Of a stretch of 64,000 nt of DNA, positions 1 through 6,462 are shown one piece after another. The translations under genes and the position numbers were made by a program. Source of the DNA: Moraxellaceae bacterium. GTDB taxonomy: Bacteria; Pseudomonadota; Gammaproteobacteria; Burkholderiales; Rhodocyclaceae. The stretch is taken from the NCBI GenBank assembly GCA_031119205.1, contig JAVHYF010000009.1:11751-75750 (forward strand), read 5' to 3'. Within the stretch, counting starts at the first letter, position 1, and the number at the start of each line of letters is the position of its first letter. The notes beneath the pieces were generated by a model. That model was not told the DNA's origin. It worked only from the letters and a program-made list of their open reading frames with translations, and did no database searches.

Positions 1-938
1 GCCAGCTCGAAGCCGAGTTGCCGCAGGCGCTGCGCCCCGAGACGCTGGACAGCTACCTTGCCGACGTCGAGCGACTGGCCGGTCGTTACCACGACGAGGC
101 GCCGGATGCGATGCGTCGTGTCGTGGTCGCGCCCACCACGCCGCCACACTCCATGCGTCCGGAGGAGCTGCGAGAGGTCGCGGCGGTCGCGCGCAGCAAG
201 GGTCTGCGCCTGCACTCGCACCTGAGCGAAACGGTGAGCTACCAGGACGCCACGCAAGGCAAGTTCAAAGCCTCGCCGGTGCGCTTCTGCGAGAGCATCG
301 ACTGGCTGGGCAACGACGTTTGGTTCGCCCACCTCGTGCACCTGGACGATGACGAGATTGCGCTGCTCGGCGCCACCGGCACCGGCATCGCGCACTGCCC
401 GCAGAGCAACGGTCGCCTGGCTAGCGGCATCGCGCCGGTGCGTGCGCTGGAAGCGGCCGGCGCGCCGGTGTCCATCGGCGTGGACGGCGCGGCCTCCAAC
501 GAGGCTGCCGACATGATCTCCGAAGTGCATGCCGCTTGGCTGATGCAGCGCGCGAAGTTCGGCGAGCGTTCCACGGCGCTGTATCGCGGCGGTGCCGGCG
601 AGCAGGGCGCGGACGCCGCCACCGTGGAAGACGTGGTGCGTTGGGGCAGTGCTGGCGGCGCGCGCATCCTCGGCCTGGATGACGTCGGCACCCTGGAAGT
701 CGGCAAGGCCGCGGACATCGCCATCTACGCACTGGACCGCGATCCGCGCTACTTCGGCCTGCATGACCCGGCCATCGGACCGGTGGCCAGTGGCGGTGCT
801 GCGCACCTGCGTGCGCTGCTGGTCGGTGGCCGCGTCATCGTGCGCGACGGTGCGCTGCCCGGCGTCGACATGGGCGAGCTGGCGCATGCCGCCCGCGACG
901 CCGTGAAGACCTTGATGGCCCGCGCGGAGGTGCTGTGA
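1..938 (+). CDS. Amidohydrolase, 8-oxoguanine deaminase/hydroxyatrazine hydrolase type (5' end outside window)
   Basis: The reading frame enters from the left edge (first full codon at base 3) and 311 residues are visible up to TGA at 936-938. The N-terminal metal-binding HxH is missing. Visible landmarks are HSHLSE (third metal His), the FAHLVHLDD segment, GIAHCPQSNGRLASG and the GVDGAASNEA stretch carrying the catalytic Asp, as in metal-dependent purine and triazine deaminases. It is clearly paralogous to the hydrolase at 34166-35518, but aligns with gaps and lacks its CPCSNM. The stop overlaps the next start (TGATG), so it is translationally coupled to an NADH-dependent Fe-S reductase. Purine or related heterocycle deamination is likely; the exact substrate is inferred and unknown. 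Confidence 0.8.
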   Translation, partial: QLEAELPQALRPETLDSYLADVERLAGRYHDEAPDAMRRVVVAPTTPPHSMRPEELREVAAVARSKGLRLHSHLSETVSYQDATQGKFKASPVRFCESIDWLGNDVWFAHLVHLDDDEIALLGATGTGIAHCPQSNGRLASGIAPVRALEAAGAPVSIGVDGAASNEAADMISEVHAAWLMQRAKFGERSTALYRGGAGEQGADAATVEDVVRWGSAGGARILGLDDVGTLEVGKAADIAIYALDRDPRYFGLHDPAIGPVASGGAAHLRALLVGGRVIVRDGALPGVDMGELAHAARDAVKTLMARAEVL

Positions 939-1909
939 TGGACATGATCATCCGCGGCATCCGCATCGAGGCGGAAGGCATCCGCAGTTTCGAATTCGTG
1001 CCGGCCGACGGTGGCGCGCTGGCGCCCTGGCAGCCCGGCGCCCATGTGCAGGTCGCGCTCAACGCGGTGACGAAACGTGCGTATTCGCTGTGCAATCGCG
1101 AGCAGGACACCGACTGTTACCGCATTGCCGTGAAGCTGGAGTCATCCTCGCGTGGTGGCTCCCAGGGCATGCACCAGTTGCAGGTGGGGCAGCGGGTCAG
1201 CATCGACGCACCGCGCAATGCCTTCGCCCTCGACGACAAAGCGCAGCGCCATGTGCTGCTGGCGGGTGGCATCGGCATCACACCGCTGCTGTCCATGCTG
1301 CATGCGTTGCGCGGGCAGGGCGGCGCCGCGGTGCTGCACTACTTCGTGCGCAGTGCGGGACATGCCGCCTTCGTGCCGGAGATCGGCACGCACGGCCATG
1401 TGCATGCCGGACTCGACGCGCAAGCCACGGTGGCCGCGCTCGCCGACATCGTCGCCCGCGACGCTGCCGATCCGCAGACCACCTACTACGTGTGCGGCCC
1501 GGAGCCCTTCATGGCTGCCGTGGAGTCCGCGCTGCAGGCTGCCGGCGTACCCTCCGAGCGCCTGCGCAGCGAACGCTTCGGCAGTGCACCCGCGCCCAAG
1601 GCCAGCGCTGCACCTGCTGCTGCAGGTGGCGCGACCGAGGCCGGTGTGTTCCGCGTGCGCTTCGCGCGCTGCGGCAGCGAGTTCGACGTGACGCCGGCGC
1701 AGACCATCATCGAGGCGGCCCGTGCCAGCGGGCTGGATATTCCCACCTCCTGCGAGCAGGGCGTGTGCGGTGCCTGCCTCACCGACGTGGTGGACGGCAA
1801 CCCCGAGCACTTCGACGCCTACCTGTCGGACGCCGAGCGCGCGGGCGGCAAGATGATCCTGCCCTGCGTGTCGCGCTGTAGCGGCAGGCTGCTGGTGCTG
1901 GATCGCTGA
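938..1909 (+). CDS. Oxidoreductase of the phthalate dioxygenase reductase/VanB family (FMN, NAD, 2Fe-2S)
   Basis: A 323-residue cytosolic electron-transfer protein with three domains in order: flavin-binding barrel (RAYS at residues 47-50), NAD-binding domain (GGIGITPLLS at about 110-119) and a C-terminal plant-type ferredoxin with Cys272, Cys277, Cys280 and Cys310 for the 2Fe-2S cluster. Such reductases pass NADH electrons to a Rieske oxygenase, which is not in view and may lie to the left. I start at ATG 938, which overlaps the previous stop, rather than GTG 935. Beside a purine-type deaminase it recalls HpxE, the reductase partner of the Rieske xanthine hydroxylase HpxD in Klebsiella; VanB-like aromatic demethylation is the alternative. 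The family is certain, the partner is not. Confidence 0.88.
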   Translation: MDMIIRGIRIEAEGIRSFEFVPADGGALAPWQPGAHVQVALNAVTKRAYSLCNREQDTDCYRIAVKLESSSRGGSQGMHQLQVGQRVSIDAPRNAFALDDKAQRHVLLAGGIGITPLLSMLHALRGQGGAAVLHYFVRSAGHAAFVPEIGTHGHVHAGLDAQATVAALADIVARDAADPQTTYYVCGPEPFMAAVESALQAAGVPSERLRSERFGSAPAPKASAAPAAAGGATEAGVFRVRFARCGSEFDVTPAQTIIEAARASGLDIPTSCEQGVCGACLTDVVDGNPEHFDAYLSDAERAGGKMILPCVSRCSGRLLVLDR

Positions 1910-1937
1910 GTCCTCACACGCTTGCCGCGGCGTGGGT

Positions 1938-2819
1938 TCAGCCCTGTGCCGCGGCGACGATCTGCTGCACCAGCGGATGATGCTGGCCGCGGCGGGAGCG
2001 GATGGCGTAGATGTCTTCCTTCACCTCGTCGCTGCGGCCAAGCAGGCGCAAACCGCGCAGCAGGCCGATGTCGTCCGCGCCCAGGCGGCTGACCGGGAAC
2101 ACGCCGAGGCCGCGCGCCGCGAAGACCGCCATCAGCGCGCTGTCCTCGAATTCGCCGACGAGGTTAGGGTGCAGGCCGAGGTTGTCGAACCAGCGGTCCA
2201 GCGATGAGCGCAGGGCGGAGTGACCGGTAGGCAGCAGCACCGGCAGACCCGCCAGCGACTGCGGGAAGCGCTCGCGTTGCGCCTTGCTGACCAGCGCGGC
2301 GGGGCCGTACCACTCCACGGGTGAGGCGGCCAGTCGTTCGCTGCCCAGGCGCAGGTTGGGGTTGCGTGGCGCAGGCTGCCCGGCCAGCACGACGTCCAGA
2401 TGGTGCAGGGCCAGTTCGGTCAGCAGCTGCTCGAACTCTCCCTCGTGGCAGACGAGGTGAAGTCCCTCCATGGCCAGCACCGGTTCCAGCAGGGCATGCG
2501 CGGCCAGCTTCGAGATTCCGTCCGACAGGCCCACGGACAGGCGCGCGCGCCTGTCCGTCGCGGCTTCGCGTACTTCGTCGGCCAGGCCCTGGCCGAGCAG
2601 GAAGATCTCCTCTGCGCGTGCGAAGGCCGCCTGGCCCGCATCGGTCAGGCTGACCCCGCGCCCCGCAGGTTTGAGCAGCTGATGGCCGAGGGATTTCTCC
2701 AGTTCGCGCACCTGGGCGCTCACGGTCTGCACGGCCATGTCCAGCCGTTCGGCGGCGCGCGCGAAGCCGCCTTCCTTGGCGACCACCCAGAAATAGTGGA
2801 GGTGTCGGTAGTTCAGCAT
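1938..2819 (-). CDS. nhaR: LysR-family transcriptional regulator, NhaR-like
   Basis: A 293-residue LysR-type regulator. The N-terminal winged helix begins MLNYRHLHYFWVVAKEGGF, the form typical of NhaR (activator of Na+/H+ antiporter genes) rather than the more common LysR start. The helix-turn-helix runs through about residue 60, and the rest is the periplasmic-binding-protein-like effector domain. It is divergent from the small membrane protein at 2933 and the TerC-type exporter at 3449. A 19-bp dyad with a T-N11-A core lies 14 bp upstream of its start codon, a natural autoregulatory and divergent-control site. No nhaA antiporter is in the window, so the target here may be the exporter instead; that is inference. 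Confidence 0.85.
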   Translation of the reverse strand: MLNYRHLHYFWVVAKEGGFARAAERLDMAVQTVSAQVRELEKSLGHQLLKPAGRGVSLTDAGQAAFARAEEIFLLGQGLADEVREAATDRRARLSVGLSDGISKLAAHALLEPVLAMEGLHLVCHEGEFEQLLTELALHHLDVVLAGQPAPRNPNLRLGSERLAASPVEWYGPAALVSKAQRERFPQSLAGLPVLLPTGHSALRSSLDRWFDNLGLHPNLVGEFEDSALMAVFAARGLGVFPVSRLGADDIGLLRGLRLLGRSDEVKEDIYAIRSRRGQHHPLVQQIVAAAQG

Positions 2820-2832
2820 GGGCCTGTCCGGT

Positions 2833-2851
2833 ACTTCGAAAAAATCGAAGT
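2833..2851. promoter_or_regulatory. Candidate LysR-type operator between nhaR and the terC-side genes
   Basis: Perfect 7-bp inverted repeat ACTTCGA/TCGAAGT separated by five A residues. It contains the T-N11-A arrangement typical of LysR-family boxes (T2836 and A2848) and lies in the 113-bp divergent space between nhaR (start 2819) and the small membrane gene (start 2933). NhaR binding is inferred. Confidence 0.55.
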
Positions 2852-2932
2852 TTGAGGCAGATTAAAGCTGGTTTATCCGAATCCTGTCCATCGCGATACT
2901 CGCGGCGTTCCTTCGTCCGCACAGGTGTCTCG

Positions 2933-3343
2933 ATGCTTTATCTCATCAGTTGGGGCGTAGTCGTCCTGTTGCTCGCGCTGTGGACGCTGACCGCCTGGGC
3001 AGCTGACGCCGTCCTGTCATGGACGCTGACACATGCCGGCACCCTGGGCACGCAGGTGCCGGGTGCAACTGGTATCGACCTTCCCGCATGGTTCTCTCCG
3101 TGGCTCACTGCCGAGTCCTCGGAATGGCTGGCCGCGTGGAGCGGGGCCGTCATGCAGGTCGTGCAGAGCCTGCTGCAGTTCGCCCCGGCACTGGCCGATG
3201 GCCTCGGCGTGGTCGTGTGGGTGGTGTGGGCCGTCGGCGGCCTGCTGCTGCTCGGCCTGGGCGTGGCAGGCCATCTCCTGATCGGCGCCTGGCAGCGCCA
3301 CCGTCGCGGCCGCCTGCAGGCGACGCGAGCTTACGCCGCGTGA
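2933..3343 (+). CDS. Small inner-membrane protein, unknown function
   Basis: A 136-residue hydrophobic protein starting MLYLISWGVVVLLLALW. One membrane segment lies at about residues 3-23 and another at about 100-125; between them is a Trp/Ser-rich amphipathic stretch, and the tail is short and basic. I start at ATG 2933; the frame is open further upstream but those codons overlap the putative LysR operator. I do not recognise a family. It lies between divergent nhaR and the downstream TerC-type gene on the same strand (106-bp gap), so it may belong to the same stress or ion-homeostasis unit. Confidence 0.65.
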   Translation: MLYLISWGVVVLLLALWTLTAWAADAVLSWTLTHAGTLGTQVPGATGIDLPAWFSPWLTAESSEWLAAWSGAVMQVVQSLLQFAPALADGLGVVVWVVWAVGGLLLLGLGVAGHLLIGAWQRHRRGRLQATRAYAA

Positions 3344-3448
3344 GCGCCCGCGCTTCTCACTGACATCACCGTTTTTACTGAAGCCGCTGCAGTCGCCGCT
3401 GCAGCGTGATCCCGCTCGCCTGAGCATTCACCACAAACCATAAAACCC

Positions 3449-4438
3449 ATGGAAACCCTAGCCCCCTTCCTCTTCGCCGATTTTCTCGGCACGACTGTCT
3501 GGATCTGGCTGTGCTTCATCGGCATCGTCATCTCGCTGCTGGCCTTCGACCTCGGCGTCCTGCACAAGGACGAGCGCGAGATCGGCGTACGTGAAAGCCT
3601 GCTGCTGTCCGCCGGCTACATCAGTGCTGCCTTGCTGTTCGGGGCGTGGATATGGTGGTACCTCGGCGCGCAGAGCGGCATGGACTACTACACCGGCTTC
3701 ATGATCGAGAAGTCGCTGTCGATGGACAATGTCTTCGTCATCGCGCTGATCTTCAGTTTCTTCGCGATCCCGCGGCAGTACCAGCACCGCGCGCTGTTCT
3801 GGGGCATCCTCGGCGTCATCGTGCTGCGCGCACTGATGATCGGCCTGGGCGCGAGCCTGGTCAGCCAGTTCAGCTGGATCCTCTACCTGTTCGGCGCCTT
3901 CCTGGTCTTCACCGGCATCAAGATGTGGGTCATCGCGGACCATGTGCCGGACATCGCCGACAACCCGCTGCTGAAGTTCCTCAAGCGCCGCATGCGGGTG
4001 ACCGAAGGACTGCGTGGCAGCGCCTTCTGGGTGCGTGAGAACGACCCGGCGACCGGCAAGGTGGAGCGCTACGCCACGCCGCTGCTGCTGGCCCTGATCC
4101 TGGTGGAGTGCGTGGACCTGGTATTCGCGGTGGATTCCGTGCCGGCGATCTTCGCCATCACCACCGACCCGTTCATCGTCTACACCAGCAACATCTTCGC
4201 GATCCTCGGCCTGCGTGCGCTGTACTTCGCACTGGCTGCGATGATCCACCGCTTCAAGTACCTGAAGTACGCGCTGGCGCTGGTGCTGGTGTTCATCGGC
4301 AGCAAGATCTTCCTGGTGGGCATCATCGGCAAGATTCCCGCCGTGGTGTCGCTGTCGGTCACCTTCGGCCTGATCGCCGGTGGCGTACTGGTGTCCCTGT
4401 GGAAGACGCGGGGCGAGGCCGCGACGGCCACCTCCTGA
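3449..4438 (+). CDS. TerC/Alx-family integral membrane protein (probable Mn2+ or metal exporter)
   Basis: A 329-residue polytopic protein with about nine hydrophobic segments. It carries the TerC-family acidic transmembrane motifs: FDLGV near residue 35, EKSLSMDNVFV near residue 90 and ECVDLVFAVDSVPAIFA near residue 220. In the family these acidic residues are linked to metal transport; E. coli Alx and MntP-like systems export Mn2+. Known relatives are annotated as tellurium-resistance TerC, but no ter operon is present. The gene follows the small membrane protein and a divergent NhaR-type regulator, suggesting Na+/pH- or metal-responsive control. I saw no convincing yybP-ykoY Mn riboswitch in the 105-bp leader. 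Confidence 0.88.
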   Translation: METLAPFLFADFLGTTVWIWLCFIGIVISLLAFDLGVLHKDEREIGVRESLLLSAGYISAALLFGAWIWWYLGAQSGMDYYTGFMIEKSLSMDNVFVIALIFSFFAIPRQYQHRALFWGILGVIVLRALMIGLGASLVSQFSWILYLFGAFLVFTGIKMWVIADHVPDIADNPLLKFLKRRMRVTEGLRGSAFWVRENDPATGKVERYATPLLLALILVECVDLVFAVDSVPAIFAITTDPFIVYTSNIFAILGLRALYFALAAMIHRFKYLKYALALVLVFIGSKIFLVGIIGKIPAVVSLSVTFGLIAGGVLVSLWKTRGEAATATS

Positions 4439-4471
4439 CCTGCGGGAAGGCGCTGCTGCGGAACCCGGTCC

Positions 4472-4527
4472 GTGGCAGCGCCTGCGTGGCAGCGGATATG
4501 TGGTAGCGGGTATGTGGCAGAGGATAG
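4472..4527. repeat. 14-bp tandem repeat, four imperfect units
   Basis: Four consecutive 14-bp units begin at 4472, 4486, 4500 and 4514. The consensus is GTGGCAGCGGATAT; the first unit diverges in its last five bases and the others differ at two or three positions. The block is intergenic, 34 bp after the terC-type stop. The rest of 4528-4696 shows nothing recognisable beyond the G-rich ribosome-binding site before 4697. Confidence 0.8.
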
Positions 4528-4696
4528 GCGGCAACACATAGTCTCCATACCGTGACGCAATCCGCACCCGGATCGCGGTCGTGACTTTCGGCACTGGCCG
4601 GCCTGCTTGCGCGCGACGAGTATCACTGGCAGGTCGGGCCATCGATTCGACGACGGCGCTAACACCTGAACACGATCTGGAACTCCGGGGGGATAT

Positions 4697-5596
4697 ATGC
4701 GGCAGCGACATGCAGTGATGCAGCAGCGACACACAGTGTTTTCCGGCGGGCGCCTGCTTGCAGCAGCGATTGTCGCGTCGGCCACGTTCGTCACCTTGCC
4801 AGCGCATGCCGTGCCGCTGACGATCAGCAGCGGCTTGCCAGCCAGCCTGGTGAACACCGGTGGCAGCCTGTCGGGTACCTTCGACATCAATCCTGCCCTG
4901 TCGGCGGCAGGGCTGGGCACTTCGGCCAGCCTGTCGAACGCGGTGCTGTCCTTCCGCTTCGCTGACAACTTCGACACCCGCGTCGATACGGACCAGGACG
5001 GGGGAACGACCAGCCGGCGTGTGAATGACGTATGCAGCGGCAGCATCTGTTCGCCGCAGTACATCCTGATCCAGGACATCTACCGGGTGTCGGTCGATCC
5101 GCTCGAAACGGCCGGCGTCACTGTGGGCACGCAAACCGGCACGGCATCGTCGGCCTACCGCCAGCTCTACACGCCCGGCTTCGAACAAGCGGTCGGCAGC
5201 ACGGTATGCGGTGCTTTCGGCTGTGGTTTCGTACCGGTCACTCTGCCGCGTTGTGTCGACATGCTCGGCACCGGGGCATACGTGTGCGACGGCCCGTGGC
5301 CGCTGTACCAGCGCATCGCCTACGAGAGCCGCCTGAACGATGGCCTGTTCTCGCTCGACCTGACGCTGGATGCCTCGTCGCTGGCAGACCTGACCGCCGA
5401 TGGCCTGCTCGATTTCAGCATCGATGCACTGATCGGCAACTTCTCCTTCCTCGGCGCCAGCCTGTCGCTGAACGCGGTGGCACGTGATCCGCAGGAGCCG
5501 CCCAGCAACGGCGTGCCGCTGCCCGGCAGTGCCGTACTGGCAATGGCCGGGCTGGGCGCGCTGGCCCTGCGGCGGCGCCCTCGCACCGGCTGCTGA
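4697..5596 (+). CDS. Secreted protein with PEP-CTERM-like C-terminal sorting signal
   Basis: 299 residues. An N-terminal signal peptide ends near LPAHA (about residue 38). A Ser/Gly/Ala-rich beta-type body with several cysteines follows. The tail GVPLPGSAVLAMAGLGALAL plus RRRPR reproduces the PEP-CTERM layout: short motif, hydrophobic helix, basic cluster. The usual VPEP is VPLP here. In the family the tail is recognised by an exosortase and the protein is exported to the envelope or matrix. No exosortase is in the window. The start at ATG 4697 is preceded by GGGGGG; a later ATG (MQQRHT) is possible. The body matches nothing I recognise. Confidence 0.7.
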   Translation: MRQRHAVMQQRHTVFSGGRLLAAAIVASATFVTLPAHAVPLTISSGLPASLVNTGGSLSGTFDINPALSAAGLGTSASLSNAVLSFRFADNFDTRVDTDQDGGTTSRRVNDVCSGSICSPQYILIQDIYRVSVDPLETAGVTVGTQTGTASSAYRQLYTPGFEQAVGSTVCGAFGCGFVPVTLPRCVDMLGTGAYVCDGPWPLYQRIAYESRLNDGLFSLDLTLDASSLADLTADGLLDFSIDALIGNFSFLGASLSLNAVARDPQEPPSNGVPLPGSAVLAMAGLGALALRRRPRTGC

Positions 5597-5777
5597 GGGT
5601 CGGGTGGCCTGGCACGACAGGCTGCTCCACCTGCCTTGCAGCAGGTGTTCGCCACTTCCTACAGGGACATGCAGCGCCGGCCGATAAACCGGCGACACCG
5701 GTCTTCCTAACATCGTGGGTACGACGGTCGCGCAGCGCATGCGCGCCGCCGACAACCCACGAATCAAGGAGATGACC

Positions 5778-6302
5778 ATGTCCATCAAGACCCTGGAAGA
5801 GCTGTTCATCCACGAACTGTCCGACATCTACAGCGCCGAGAAGCAACTGACCAAGGCGCTGCCCCGCATGGCGCGTGCCGCCAGCAATCCGCAACTGGTG
5901 GCGGCCTTCGAGTCGCACCTGGAAGAGACGCACGGCCAGGTCGAGCGCATCGACCAGCTGGTCGAGGCCACTGGCGTGAAGCTGAAGCGCATCAAGTGCG
6001 CGGCGATGGAAGGCCTCGTCGAGGAGAGCAAGGAAATCATCGACGAGATCGAGAAAGGCGCCGTGCTGGATGCCGCATTGATCGCTGCTGCCCAGCGCGT
6101 GGAGCACTACGAGATTGCCGGCTACGGCACCTTGCTCGCGCTGGCCCGCCAGTTGGGTCATGACAAGATCGAGGGCCTGTTGCAGGCGACACTCGACGAA
6201 GAAAAGGCCGCCGACAAGAAGCTCACGGGGCTGGCACTCGGTGGCGCCAACCAGGCCGCACACAACGCTGGTGCCCAGAAGGACCAGCGCAAGGCTGCCT
6301 GA
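5778..6302 (+). CDS. DUF892 (YciE/YciF-type) ferritin-like stress protein
   Basis: 174 residues, almost entirely helical, beginning MSIKTLEELFIHELSDIYSA, the typical start of the YciE/YciF (DUF892) family. Conserved Glu and His positions (HELSDIYSAEKQL, HLEETHGQ, RVEHYEIAGYGTL) form the ferritin-like four-helix di-metal site. Members are induced under osmotic or general stress in enterobacteria; the reaction is not settled. I choose ATG 5778 because AAGGAG lies six bases upstream (5766-5771); ATG 5772 would be too close. It is a monocistronic unit followed by a strong hairpin at 6342-6365. Confidence 0.88.
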   Translation: MSIKTLEELFIHELSDIYSAEKQLTKALPRMARAASNPQLVAAFESHLEETHGQVERIDQLVEATGVKLKRIKCAAMEGLVEESKEIIDEIEKGAVLDAALIAAAQRVEHYEIAGYGTLLALARQLGHDKIEGLLQATLDEEKAADKKLTGLALGGANQAAHNAGAQKDQRKAA

Positions 6303-6341
6303 CCGCGTCGGCGCTGCGGCGTGACGCTGTGGTGTAAACAT

Positions 6342-6365
6342 GAAGGGAGCCCGTGGGCTCCCTTC
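6342..6365 (+). terminator. Hairpin after the DUF892 gene
   Basis: Perfect 11-bp stem GAAGGGAGCCC / GGGCTCCCTTC with a 2-nt loop, 40 bp after the stop codon. The T-run after it is poor, so termination strength is uncertain. It could also serve the opposite-strand lipoprotein gene ending at 6463. Confidence 0.6.
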
Positions 6366-6462
6366 GTCGTTCCGGCAATGCGTGCTGGCGTGTGGCGTCA
6401 GCGCGGGTGCAGCGGTTGGACGTCGCTACCCCGTCGCTACACCGCGCGGCTTTACCCCTGCA

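Noticed and set aside
3344-3448. Possible yybP-ykoY Mn2+ riboswitch in the leader of the TerC-type gene
   Set aside because: Expected from the family, but the 105-bp leader lacks the conserved motif set. A CCGCTGCAG-repeat hairpin alone is not enough.
3458-5827. Long open frame on the minus strand opposite terC and neighbours
   Set aside because: It lies antisense to TerC, a PEP-CTERM protein and the spaces between them. It is Arg/His/Gln-rich with no domain, as expected for GC-rich shadow frames.
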